64,000 nt of DNA from Promerops cafer. Taxonomy: Eukaryota; Chordata; Aves; Passeriformes; Nectariniidae. A program made the translations under genes and the position numbers. The notes under the pieces are model-generated. The model saw nothing but the letters and a program-made list of their open reading frames with translations, made no database searches and was not told where the DNA came from. How positions within the stretch are numbered: the stretch's first letter is position 1; each line of letters starts with the position of its first letter. This document shows positions 27,301 through 34,233 of the stretch, piece after piece. The stretch covers positions 69,327 to 133,326 of the forward strand of contig VZSE01006123.1 of the NCBI GenBank assembly GCA_013398275.1, given 5' to 3'.

Positions 27301-30300
27301 CTTGTAGTTTAAAACCATTCCCCCTCATCCTCTTGCTGTCTGCACATGTAAAGCATCATTCTCCCTCTTTTTCGTGAGCCCCCTTTAAAAGGCAAGCTCA
27401 TGAAAAGCTGGCCTGAGGTGTGCCCAGAGTCTGTGGAAAGGCTCTTCACGTCTCCTCTCAGCCTGAGAACAGCCACCAACCACAGGAGTGTGAAATTTCT
27501 GATGGGCTACAGGGAAGAGCATTTTCGGATTGTACAACACTTGTTATTGAAGTGCAGGAAACAAAGGCAGGGAAAGGGAGGCATGGAACAGGTTTGAGGA
27601 GCAGCAAGCTTTGGAAAACACAGAGATAAGGGGATAAAGGAACACAGGTAACCAGAGTGATCAACACACTTGTCTGGCCATGATCTGCACATCACCACCA
27701 CTACTCAACCTGCCTTCTCATCAAATCCCACTTCTCCCTCCTCTCCTTGGTGAGGGGACTCTGTGTGTGAGTCCATGCAGCTCTCAGTGCCACTTTCTGG
27801 AGCTGGGACCGAAAGGCCACAGGTCCCTGCAGTGCCAGTGACACACAGGAGAGGTGGGAGGTGTGAGCCTGGCATGGGTGAGTGACCACGAGCGAGCCAA
27901 GCGCTGGGGACACGCCAAGGCTGGGCTGGACCAACAGGGACTTTGTGACTCGGCTGCTGGACCAGAGACCCAACCCAGCTCCTGGGAGCACCACGGGCTT
28001 GGGTGGCTGGCTGAGAGATGGCTCTGCACCCCCAGCTGGAGCTGAGACCAGCACGGGCACTTGCAGCAGCCAGGCGATGCCTTAGGAATTTAGGTCTTAT
28101 ATTTTCCAAATCCTGCCCTGCATTAGTGCATAACTCTAAGCTCATGCAGAGTGTTAGCTGCTGTCTTCACATTTTGGTCACACAGAACAATCCCTCTGGG
28201 CCTGAAACCCAAGGGCACCCCACAGCCTCAGGCCCCAAAAGTATAAACAGCAGTGAATTGGGGGAGCAAACTGGGGCTAAATGACTTCATTGCCTGAGGC
28301 TGTAACTGGAGGATTAACCCCTGATATGTAAATGCACCAAACTTATAATTGTCTGAAACACTCGTGACCATTGTCCATCTTGGGTGCAGCCTCTGGGAGG
28401 CTTCTGACTGCCCAAGGTGTACCTATTGAAGGCCTTTAATAAATACCCACTTTATTCTCTAACTCTGTCTAGCCTCTGTTCTAGGCAGCCACTCCAAGGC
28501 ATCACGGGGATGGAGGTCCAGGAGCAGCCCCTGGACAGCCTGCACAGCTCAGTGGTTTCTGGGGGGCTCTTCCGGGGTGTATGCACTGGATGCACCTCTC
28601 TGCCTCACTTCCAGCCCACCAGAAACCACAAAATTGTGCTTATTGAAGCACCAGGCCTCAGCTAATACAGCTTCACTGACAGCAAGGCACCAGTACAAGG
28701 CAGCTCTGAGCTGCCACACTGAGCTTACAACCACCTGCAAAATACTGTGTAAAATACACAGCAAAGTGTGCCTACTAATCTGACACAAAGCCTTTTTGCC
28801 TCTGTTTGTTTTTTAATTTTAAATTGCCAGTTAGAGGGCAGTAGTTCCTCATACACTTTAAACAGTGACCCAGGTGAGGGAATTATTCCCATTTTCCTCC
28901 TTGCTCTTCTCCCACATCACCTGTGCAGTGAGCAGACCTGGAGGAATGAGATTGATTACAACTAAGCTGGTAATAAATTAAAAATCATATTTCCTTTTCA
29001 AATCAGTTTCCCAATTAAGTTCATACTCCTGCCTGCATGAAAGAAGGGTTTTCATTCCCACATGTGGTAAATTTAAGACTTTGGAATAATTTAGAGAAGT
29101 CCAATAAATTTCATTAATACTGCATCCATATTAAAAATAAAAAAAAAGCATGAGAGTTTTTGAGCTAAATGCAAAAAAGCCTTAAAATATAGAGGATTTT
29201 GTAAGTGAGAGTGATAAGTACACCTCAGTGTACTAAGGGTAAAACAGATTTTTTTTCATAAGAGAACACGTTCTGGAAGAAAGCCAAAAACAGGACTTCC
29301 AGATGTCACTGATAGAGGAATTAGGATTTGCCAGGAATTAATCCTCCTGCCCAAAAATGTAGCTCAGAAGAAGCAAACCACACTCTGCCACCCTGGATAT
29401 TATTGAGAAACCAAAATAGTGGAAATTCAAATAAAATGGAAGGAGAAGAAAAGTAAGTACAGACGTGGAACTGTTAATGAGGTTCCACTAAAATATACTG
29501 GATTAAATATCCCACCTCCTGCTCAAAAGCCAAACAATCCCCCACGTGAGGGGAGGTCTCTATGGACAAAAACAATGGACAACATTACAGCAGAAAAAAT
29601 CCTGTAATTAGGTACTGGCATACAAATAAAATTCTTATTTACCCAGAGTGGACCATGGGGTACACTGAGATTGGAGCATCCTCTTTTCAACACCTGTTTA
29701 TAACTGACAAAGTAAATAAGACATGGAAGAAATTTTGATGGCTACAAACATGTACTGGGGAAAAAAAACCACATGAAAATCAGTCCAAAATTAGATTTTC
29801 TATATGTCAGTCTAAGAAAACAAAAAGCCTCAAGTACCTCAATTGCATTGTCTCAGCTAACACAGGGATTACCACAGCTCCTCATGAGGATAAGACCCTC
29901 TGGAAAGCAATTAAGTATTTCCCCTTCTCAAATGCCAGCACAGAACAAGATGTTCCCAGGTCTGTTTTCAATATAAGAGTAGTGGCAACTGCTCAATGCC
30001 TCCTGCAATTTAAGGCACCTGAGATAGTACAAAAAAGTATCTTTAAAGTACTACATAAAATGCCATTCACCAATTCCTAACAAAAACCTTAGGTTAGGCT
30101 CAAATCACCGGTGGCACTTAGGAAGTTGCCAAAACTCCTGTCATTTGTCAAAAATACAGATAAACTCAAGGGAAGAGGTGTAGATCAGGATGCAGGCAAA
30201 ATTCAATCCCTAAAGACAATCTGTGCTATTTTGTTCAATGAAGTTGGCAAGAACAGTCTCACACAATACTCTAAAACTATTACTTTAGACTCTTTTTATG

Positions 30301-33300
30301 TATCTTCAGCAAAAGACCCAGTGGTTTAGTAACTAATTAGAAACTCCAGGTTTTCCTGCTTGACACAATGCAAAGCAAACCAAAGCAGCTTCCAGTGAAG
30401 TAGAAAATCATCGGAGCAAGGAGGAAACCCACAATAGGGAATGACACTCCATGCTTACCAACTAAATTTTACAATTTTTTTTGTCACTTGTTGGAATCTT
30501 ATCCAAGAAAACACAAGAAAGCTGTGTCCATATCCCCGGGAAACTTCCCCAAGAAACTTAGACACCTATGCAGAAAAGGTGATTAAGAAAATCCCCCAAA
30601 TGGCATAGGACCACGAGACTGTCCCTCACGAAGATGTCCAGAGCTCAGTATCATCTGGAGGTAGGCCCAAATAAAGCAGAAACAGTCAAATAGCAAAAGG
30701 GATGGAGACAAAAATGCTGATCTTGGTTACCTCAGAGACCCAGCTGACCTGTGAGGCCTGCAATTACAACTCCCTGCTGGAGTTAGAAGTCAACCACCCT
30801 GACCCTGAATGTCACAACCAACTTCTTCGCAAGTTCTCAATATTTTCAGCTGTGCACTGTTTACCATTGCCTTCATTTCGTGCCAGTTTATATCTTGAAA
30901 ATGCATGTGTGACACATTTACAGACTCAACTGCAAGGACAAAAAATTAACCTCATGTTACAAAGTTCCTCTCGCTTACATGCCTTTTATACTAGGCAATG
31001 GACAAGAATCCCAGAATCCCAGGATCACTGAGGCTGGAAAATCCCTCTCAGACACCGAGTCCCAGCTGTGCCCAGTCCCCACCTTGTCCCCAGCCCAGAG
31101 CTCTGAGTGCCACCTCCAGCCCTTCCTGGGACACCCCAGGATGGTCACTCCAAACCCCCCTGGGCAGTTCCAGTTCCTGATCCCCCCTTCCATGGGGAAA
31201 TTCCTGCTGCTGTCCCCCCTGAGCCTGCCCTGGCCCAGCCTGAGGCCGTTCCCTCTGCTCCTGTCCCTGTTCCCTGGAGCACAGCCCGACCCCCCCGGCT
31301 GTCCCCTCCTGGCAGGGAAAGGTTGTGGTAAAACCAGGCTGATGCTGCACAGAGGGAACCCCAGGATGCTGCTGTCCCTGAATGCCACAAGCACGAGGCA
31401 AAACATCCTGCTCCCTTCTTCAGTCACTGTCAGTGGGATGCCTTAGGATTTAGCTCTTACAGTTTTCAAACCCTGCACTGCATTAGTGCATAACTCTAAG
31501 CTCATACAGAGTGTTAGCTGCTGTCTTCACAATTTGGTCAGACAGAACAATCCCTCTGGGCCTGAAACCCAAGGGCACCCCACAGCCTCAGGCCCCAAAA
31601 GTATAAACAGAAGTGAATTGGGGGAGCAAACTGGGGGTAAATGACTTCATTGCCTGAGGCTGTAACTGGAGGATTAACCCCTGATATGTAAATGGACCAA
31701 ACTTACAATTGTCTGAAAAACTCATGACCATTGTCCATCTTGGGTGCAGCCTCTGGGAGGCTTCTGACTGCCCAAGGTGTACCTATTGAAGGTCTTTAGT
31801 AAATATCTGCTTTTATTCTCTTCATCTTGTCTAGCCTCTGTTCTAGGCAGCCACTCCAGGGCATCAAGCACTCCACAGCAAAAGCTGTCCCAGACCAGGG
31901 ACAACCCCAGCAGCAGCACAGGGCTGTGGCTGTCACACCTGGGGCACCGGCCAAGCCCCCCAGGGACCCCCAAGGCATGAAAGGATGTGGTCACCCAGAG
32001 GGTACCTGGCTCAAAGTGCTGCACCACTGCCCACCCCGCAGGGCTGTCCTGGGAGAGGACAGGGCCCTGCTCAGGAGGCACCACTGATGCCTTAAGTTTT
32101 GGCTTTCATGTTTTCCAGACTCTGTACTGCATTGGTGTGTGGCTCAGAACTTCATATAGAGTGTTGGCAAGTTCTCCTCACAGTTCAGCCAGACAGAAAA
32201 ATCCTTTTCCAGCCCCAGAACCAAGGACACTGCTGCAGCCTCAGCCCCAAAAAGTGCAAACAGCAGAGAATTGAGGGGAGCAACCTGGGAGGATGGGGCT
32301 GCATAACCTGCAGCTGGAACTGGACAATGAACCCCAACATGGAAATGGACCAAAACTTAAAAAAGTGCGAAACCTCGTGACCTGCCATCCATCTTGGGTG
32401 CATCTTGGGTGCAGCCACGGCCGAGCTCCTGTAGCGCCCAAGGTGTATCCTGTGAAGGCCTTTTAATAAATACCTGCTTTTTTTCTTTACTCTGTCCACT
32501 CTCTGCTCTAGGTGGCCTCTCCAGGCATCACCAGCACCACAAGGAGGACGCAGATCCCAAGGCTGGCTGCCCAGGCAGCGCAAGGCCTGCAGTGCAAGGC
32601 CTGCAGCGCAAGGCCTGCATCCCCAGGGCCTCACTTCACAAGCTCTACGCTAAAAACCTCGAGCCGCTTGTGTTCAATTTTAGTTCTGAGGCAGAATCAC
32701 TTCTGTTTACATGGCTCGTGTCCTAAGCAATTCGGGAGCTGCCTGGCTCCTTGTGCGTTACCATGGCACTGCAGATTAGCTGAGGTGAGTGTGGATGGGA
32801 GGAGGCTGCAGAAAGTGCATTTCACCAGCAGCTTTGCCTCCTGTTTTAAATGACAAATAGAGGTAGTGGCTTTCACATTTGTGTATTAGCTTTTGTTTTG
32901 GAAGTTACTGTTGATCACAAAGATCCTGATATAGTACAATTTGTAATTCCTTTTAACTGCTTTTTGGGATGGTGTAATCTGTTTATGTATGCACTGTATT
33001 GCTTATATAAGTAGTAAATAGTAATTGGATAAATATATTACATCTTAGGCCGTAGCAAAATATTAAAATAGAGACTATGTGATGTTAAAATGATTTTAGG
33101 TAACTAACTCAGAGAATGGTGCAAGATAATTAGTGGTTCCTCACAGTTGTAGACTCTCTGAGTGGTAAAATAACAGTGACAAAACCCAGAACCCAATTTA
33201 CTGACTCCTCGTTACCAGGGAGTGTAAAAACAACAAATAATGAAATAAAACATATTGGTTTAATTCACAAGATGGTATGAAGACAAGTTAAAGGTTAAAA

Positions 33301-34233
33301 CCAAGGAAAAGAACATCTCAACTCAAAGCAATGTTTGAATATGTATAAACTTCTCTGAATATGCATGTACCCCCTCTAATGTAACAGCATATAGAGAACA
33401 TGGCTCTAAATTAACTGTGTGCTTTTGGCAAGTAGCCAAGCACCCCAGCCCTGAATTTTATCCCTTTCATGCCTTATTAAACTTTTAAAAATTTTAAAGA
33501 CTGAGCATCGCTTCTCACACCTCTGCACAGCATTCGTCAGGCCTTCAGTGAGATGACTTTAATTCAGATTACACCTGAACCGTGGCCACTTGCAACACAG
33601 ACCTCTCCTCAGGCACAGACTACTGCATGCCTCAAGGTCCTACCACATCCCATTTTACAAAACTGTGGTTCAGGTGGTTCAGAATTTCAGTTTCAAAGTT
33701 AAAATTTTATTTGTCACGCTTCATCATCTTAATGGCCTGACCTCCTCTTTCTTACATTTATTTCTCTAAAAGAGTTTTTAAGGGAAAACTCATTTATTCA
33801 TCTGTCATATCATTAATTTCCTCATTCACATGACACACTTGTCTCTAACAGAGGGCTAATCCTAGGGCTTGTTTCTAATAAAATACTACTCTTCCTGAAC
33901 TAATTTCACCGGCAGCATAATTGCTTACGAAAGATAAAAGACAGTGAAATAAGCATTGAAATGTTAAAGGTGGTTTTTTCCTATAACATACTCATGAATT
34001 GCAAATAACACACATCTAATACATGCTAACATTTATTTCTGTTTGGAAGGTGGGTTTAGATTTTCAAAGTATTATCCATTTATCTGTAATAAAATGGATC
34101 AGAGGGTCACAAATCGAGTTTCATACCTTGCTTGGTGAATAGCTTCTACCCACTCATCTCCATCAACCTCATCCTCACAACGCAGCTCCAGTGGCTTCTG
34201 CCCCTCATGGCCAAAGAGAACAGTAAAGTAGTG
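2997..34233 (-). CDS. RASGRF2: RASGRF2, partial gene (exons 2-15 of an expected 27)
   Basis: This is a Ras-specific guanine nucleotide-releasing factor 2. At the membrane the family loads GTP on Ras through a C-terminal CDC25 domain and on Rac through the DH-PH2 module, and calmodulin binds its IQ motif. Fourteen exons were read on the minus strand: 34127-34233, 22812-22959, 21691-21780, 20247-20500, 19305-19384, 18677-18870, 17380-17489, 15449-15567, 10684-10844, 9664-9730, 8684-8820, 6375-6457, 3710-3958 and 2997-3385. They total 2188 nt, have GT-AG introns and unbroken phase. The domain order is rest of PH1, coiled coil, IQ, DH, PH2, REM, Ser/Pro linker. RASGRF2 was preferred over RASGRF1 because of segments such as [29 protein letters not shown] and [15 protein letters not shown]. 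Exon 1 is not in the window (intron 1 exceeds 29.7 kb), nor are the CDC25 exons. No stop or frameshift was seen. Exon numbers and human comparisons are from memory. Confidence 0.97.
3386..3709 (-). other. RASGRF2 intron 14
   Basis: A short 324-bp intron with gtgagc donor and tcccag acceptor. No repeat or other feature was seen. Confidence 0.85.
3710..3958 (-). CDS. RASGRF2: RASGRF2 exon 14 (REM / RasGEF-N start)
   Basis: It encodes [18 protein letters not shown], then [19 protein letters not shown] and [16 protein letters not shown]. The last part is the start of the Ras exchanger motif (REM), which supports the CDC25 domain. The acceptor is gtgtag and the donor gtgagc. It is 249 nt and GC-rich. 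A solo LTR begins only 51 nt upstream of the acceptor, at 4010. Confidence 0.97.
4010..4443 (+). mobile_element. solo LTR, family A, copy 1
   Basis: It begins TGATGCCT and ends AGGCATCT (family end AGGCATCA) and is flanked on both sides by AAGG, a 4-bp target duplication. Inside are a TATA box (TATAAAAG at 4280) and a poly(A) signal (AATAAA at 4377-4382) in the same orientation, as in U3-R-U5. No internal retroviral sequence is present. It is antisense to RASGRF2 in intron 13 and starts 51 bp upstream of the exon 14 acceptor. Four-base duplications suit class I endogenous retroviruses; that class is an inference. Confidence 0.85.
4444..6374. other. RASGRF2 intron 13 remainder
   Basis: About 1.9 kb of AT-rich sequence with A-runs near 5002. 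No gene or confident repeat seen. Confidence 0.6.
6375..6457 (-). CDS. RASGRF2: RASGRF2 exon 13 (PH2 to REM linker)
   Basis: An 83-nt exon found by looking for the expected residues between exons 12 and 14. It encodes [20 protein letters not shown] then VTVPHMI plus AA. The acceptor is ttcacag and the donor gtaagt. AA joins the A of exon 14 to give Lys. The phase match on both sides leaves little doubt. Confidence 0.94.
6458..8683. other. RASGRF2 intron 12
   Basis: AT-rich. It contains a short GATA microsatellite (about 7149-7165), and 7040-7100 has wording loosely like the 5' part of a CR1 3' region, too diverged to call. No gene was seen. Confidence 0.6.
7149..7165. repeat. (GATA)n microsatellite
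   Basis: About four GATA units followed by an interrupted copy. Confidence 0.8.
8684..8820 (-). CDS. RASGRF2: RASGRF2 exon 12 (PH2)
   Basis: It encodes [18 protein letters not shown], then [20 protein letters not shown]. This includes the last PH2 strands and the C-terminal helix with its invariant Trp (AAW). The acceptor is gtaaag preceded by a long T/C tract, and the donor is gtacct. It is 137 nt and ends in phase 0 after Gln. Confidence 0.96.
8821..9663. other. RASGRF2 intron 11
   Basis: 843 bp. An A10 run at 8841-8850 reads as the polypyrimidine tract of the exon 12 acceptor on the minus strand. No other feature was seen. Confidence 0.75.
9664..9730 (-). CDS. RASGRF2: RASGRF2 exon 11 (PH2)
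   Basis: A 67-nt exon encoding [20 protein letters not shown]. It forms a mid-PH2 strand followed by an acidic loop ending DDD. The acceptor is ccacag, chosen over a cag four bases later because exon 10 ends on a complete Lys codon. The donor is gtaagt. The exon ends with T, joined to CA of exon 12 to give Ser. Confidence 0.93.
9731..10683. other. RASGRF2 intron 10
   Basis: 953 bp, AT-rich, with an A-run near 10506. No repeat family or gene was recognised. Confidence 0.7.
10684..10844 (-). CDS. RASGRF2: RASGRF2 exon 10 (start of PH2)
   Basis: It encodes [19 protein letters not shown], then [20 protein letters not shown], the first strands of the second PH domain, which cooperates with DH. 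The acceptor is taccag and the donor gtatgg. It is 161 nt. The first codon (Gly) is split with exon 9. Confidence 0.96.
10845..15448. other. RASGRF2 intron 9
   Basis: 4.6 kb. Apart from a diverged CR1 end at about 13400, I see only AT-rich unique sequence. Scattered short open frames have no family resemblance. Confidence 0.6.
13400..13490 (+). mobile_element. CR1 LINE 3' end, diverged
   Basis: The string ggataatttccaaagtccct, then tccagcttcagctattgcat and gattttgtgg, aligns by eye with the CR1 end (tagatgatct...ggtcccttccaacc...attctgtg). It is older than the other CR1 copies here. Confidence 0.65.
15449..15567 (-). CDS. RASGRF2: RASGRF2 exon 9 (DH end and DH-PH2 linker)
   Basis: It encodes [19 protein letters not shown] and, after [15 protein letters not shown]. 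It ends the DH bundle and leads into PH2. The acceptor is caacag and the donor gtgagg. It is 119 nt. The segment reads ERTIVEG where I recall ERMIVEG in human. Confidence 0.95.
16020..16106 (+). repeat. pure pyrimidine tract with (CCCTT)9
   Basis: It is 87 nt of C/T without interruption. 16051-16095 is nine perfect CCCTT units, which is (AAGGG)n on the RASGRF2 sense strand. Flanking copies of ccttgaaattt (16012, 16104, 16119, 16140) form a looser repeat around it. Confidence 0.95.
16213..16375 (+). repeat. 55-bp tandem repeat, three copies
   Basis: A unit of the form ggtatcctccccttacagag plus aaaaatacaggtttgg and a T-run repeats with period 55 (starts at 16215, 16270, 16325). The last copy decays into T-rich sequence. 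Copies are nearly identical, so the array is young or homogenised. Confidence 0.95.
17380..17489 (-). CDS. RASGRF2: RASGRF2 exon 8 (DH domain, conserved C-terminal helix)
   Basis: It encodes [20 protein letters not shown] then [12 protein letters not shown]. The IPRY-LLLxxLLxxTP pattern marks the most conserved DH helix, which carries GEF activity. The acceptor was set at ttcaag because exon 7 ends with a complete Gln codon. A second AG eight bases into the exon would drop Ile-Pro. The donor is gtaagc. It is 110 nt. Confidence 0.95.
17490..18676. other. RASGRF2 intron 7
   Basis: 1187 bp with one short direct duplication (17682-17738). Nothing else was recognised. Confidence 0.7.
17682..17738. 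repeat. 25-bp direct duplication
   Basis: A 25-bp block starting aaggacccttcagagctttt occurs at 17682-17706 and again, identically, at 17714-17738 (period 32). Confidence 0.9.
18677..18870 (-). CDS. RASGRF2: RASGRF2 exon 7 (DH domain core)
   Basis: It encodes [19 protein letters not shown], then [16 protein letters not shown] and [10 protein letters not shown]. This is the central DH segment that packs against the Rac switch regions in this family. The acceptor is ttctag and the donor gtactc. It is 194 nt and ends in phase 0 after Gln. Confidence 0.96.
18871..19304. other. RASGRF2 intron 6
   Basis: 434 bp. Only short homopolymer runs were seen. Confidence 0.8.
19305..19384 (-). CDS. RASGRF2: RASGRF2 exon 6 (DH domain)
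   Basis: It encodes [19 protein letters not shown] followed by NWPTLIL, part of the DH (Dbl homology) helical bundle. The acceptor is tttcag and the donor gtaagt. It is 80 nt and ends with one base (G), completed by CT of exon 7 to give Ala. Confidence 0.95.
19385..20246. other. RASGRF2 intron 5
   Basis: 862 bp, AT-rich in its upper part. No repeat or gene was recognised. Confidence 0.75.
20247..20500 (-). CDS. RASGRF2: RASGRF2 exon 5 (IQ motif and start of DH domain)
   Basis: It starts [19 protein letters not shown], the calmodulin-binding IQ motif, which begins at the exon 4/5 junction. The first DH-domain helices follow ([19 protein letters not shown], then [20 protein letters not shown]). 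In the family the Glu-rich segment after IVF contributes to Rac contact. The acceptor is ttttag and the donor gtatgg. It is 254 nt and ends AG, joining T of exon 6 to give Ser. LVNCFLRPL has Cys where I recall human Gly. Confidence 0.97.
20501..21690. other. RASGRF2 intron 4
   Basis: 1190 bp with an A-run at about 21588-21601. No repeat family or gene was recognised. Confidence 0.75.
21691..21780 (-). CDS. RASGRF2: RASGRF2 exon 4 (linker to IQ motif)
   Basis: Thirty codons beginning [18 protein letters not shown] and ending in the acidic/basic stretch [12 protein letters not shown] just before the IQ motif. The acceptor is tgtcag and the donor gtaaat. It is phase 0 at both ends, so skipping it would keep the frame. 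That is a property of the exon, not evidence that it is skipped. Confidence 0.95.
21781..22328. other. RASGRF2 intron 3, part before the LTR
   Basis: About 550 bp of unique-looking sequence between exon 4 and solo LTR copy 2. Nothing was recognised. Confidence 0.7.
22329..22755 (+). mobile_element. solo LTR, family A, copy 2
   Basis: A full-length member with perfect TGATGCCT and AGGCATCA ends, TATAAAA at 22592 and AATAAA at 22689-22694. The flanks are ttac and ccac, so no intact duplication remains. It keeps an open frame of 65 codons in its own sense (22343-22540). It lies antisense in intron 3 and ends 56 bp from the exon 3 donor. Confidence 0.85.
22812..22959 (-). CDS. RASGRF2: RASGRF2 exon 3 (PH1 end and coiled coil)
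   Basis: It encodes [20 protein letters not shown], then a charged heptad-like helix including [14 protein letters not shown]. This is the coiled coil between PH1 and the IQ motif. The acceptor is ctggcag and the donor gtgagg. It is 148 nt, GC-rich compared with its introns. A solo LTR ends 56 nt downstream of the donor, at 22755. Confidence 0.96.
23288..23336 (+). mobile_element. LTR family A, 5' fragment
   Basis: The first 45-50 bp match the LTR start (tgatgctttaagttttagct, then ttcata...ccagattctgtactg). Similarity then stops and a perfect hairpin begins. Confidence 0.75.
23337..23392. repeat. 19-bp perfect inverted repeat (hairpin)
   Basis: The left arm 23337-23355 (tgttatctgtccatgtccc) is the exact reverse complement of 23374-23392. 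The 18-nt loop contains a G4 run and T7. It sits directly after an LTR fragment. Confidence 0.95.
23393..27074. other. RASGRF2 intron 2, first part
   Basis: 3.7 kb. It turns GC-rich after about 26450. Open frames of up to 204 codons (23691-24305) resemble no protein. No further repeat was recognised. Confidence 0.55.
27075..27480 (-). mobile_element. CR1 LINE 3' region
   Basis: Read on +, this is the reverse complement of a CR1 3' end: gaatcccagagcc, ggttgaagggacattaaaga, ccctgccatggcagggacac, then aattcctccctaatatc and cctctcagcctgagaac. About 400 bp, 5'-truncated, in RASGRF2 sense orientation. Confidence 0.85.
27481..28074. other. intron 2, between CR1 and LTR copy 3
   Basis: GC-rich spacer with overlapping chance open frames on both strands. 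Nothing was recognised. Confidence 0.55.
28075..28504 (+). mobile_element. solo LTR, family A (subfamily 2), copy 3
   Basis: It starts CGATGCCTTAGG and ends AGGCATCA. AATAAA is at 28438-28443 and the TATA region is weakened (ttataatt). The flanks cagg/cggg fit a 4-bp duplication with one change. It shares a diagnostic middle (gccccaaaagtataaacag) with copy 4. Confidence 0.8.
28505..31003. other. intron 2, middle part
   Basis: 2.5 kb of mostly AT-rich sequence. No gene or repeat was recognised. Confidence 0.55.
31004..31318 (-). mobile_element. CR1 LINE 3' region
   Basis: It begins with two gaatccca octamers and ggatcactgaggctgg, the reverse complement of a CR1 end. It ends with ctgaggccgttccctctgct, shared with the CR1 at 45895. 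About 315 bp, in RASGRF2 sense orientation. The open frames across it are repeat-derived. Confidence 0.85.
31436..31866 (+). mobile_element. solo LTR, family A (subfamily 2), copy 4
   Basis: It starts GGATGCCTTAGG and ends GGGCATCA. It is very close to copy 3. The poly(A) signal is altered to AGTAAA (31798-31803). The flanks agtg/agca do not show an intact duplication. Confidence 0.8.
32085..32530 (+). mobile_element. solo LTR, family A, copy 5
   Basis: It starts TGATGCCTTAAG, ends AGGCATCA and has AATAAA at 32465-32470. The TATA box is lost (cttaaaaaag). It carries an internal 12-bp duplication (catcttgggtg twice, about 32390-32411). The flanks are ccac/ccag. It lies only 218 bp from copy 4, in the same orientation. 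Confidence 0.85.
32578..32619. repeat. 14-bp tandem repeat, three copies
   Basis: Three units of gcgcaaggcctgca, the middle one with one change, just after LTR copy 5. Confidence 0.9.
32842..33519 (+). mobile_element. solo LTR-like element, family B, copy 1
   Basis: It starts TGTTTTAAATGACAA and ends near CTTCTCACA. It has TATATAA near 33004 and ATTAAA at 33476-33481. The flanks cctcc/cctct fit a 5-bp duplication with one change, as in ERVL-type elements. It aligns over its whole length with 61816-62503. It is antisense to RASGRF2, 0.6 kb from exon 2. Confidence 0.7.
33520..34126. other. intron 2, part next to exon 2
   Basis: About 600 bp of AT-rich sequence. Nothing was recognised apart from the exon 2 donor. 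Confidence 0.7.
34127..34233 (-). CDS. RASGRF2: RASGRF2 exon 2 (C-terminal half of PH1)
   Basis: It encodes [19 protein letters not shown] and ends EWVEAIHQA plus two bases. These are the last strands and the C-terminal helix of the first PH domain (about residues 97-131, human numbering). The invariant PH-domain Trp is in the DEW motif. The acceptor is ttgcag and the donor gtatga. The exon starts in phase 0 and ends with AG, which joins the first base of exon 3 (C) to make Ser. It is 107 nt. Confidence 0.95.

Noticed and set aside
30979..31446. 155- and 150-codon frames on both strands
   Set aside because: They lie inside the GC-rich CR1 at 31004-31318.
2997..34233. Assignment to RASGRF1
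   Set aside because: The coiled coil, exon 4 acidic stretch and exon 15 linker follow RASGRF2 wording, not the RASGRF1 linker.
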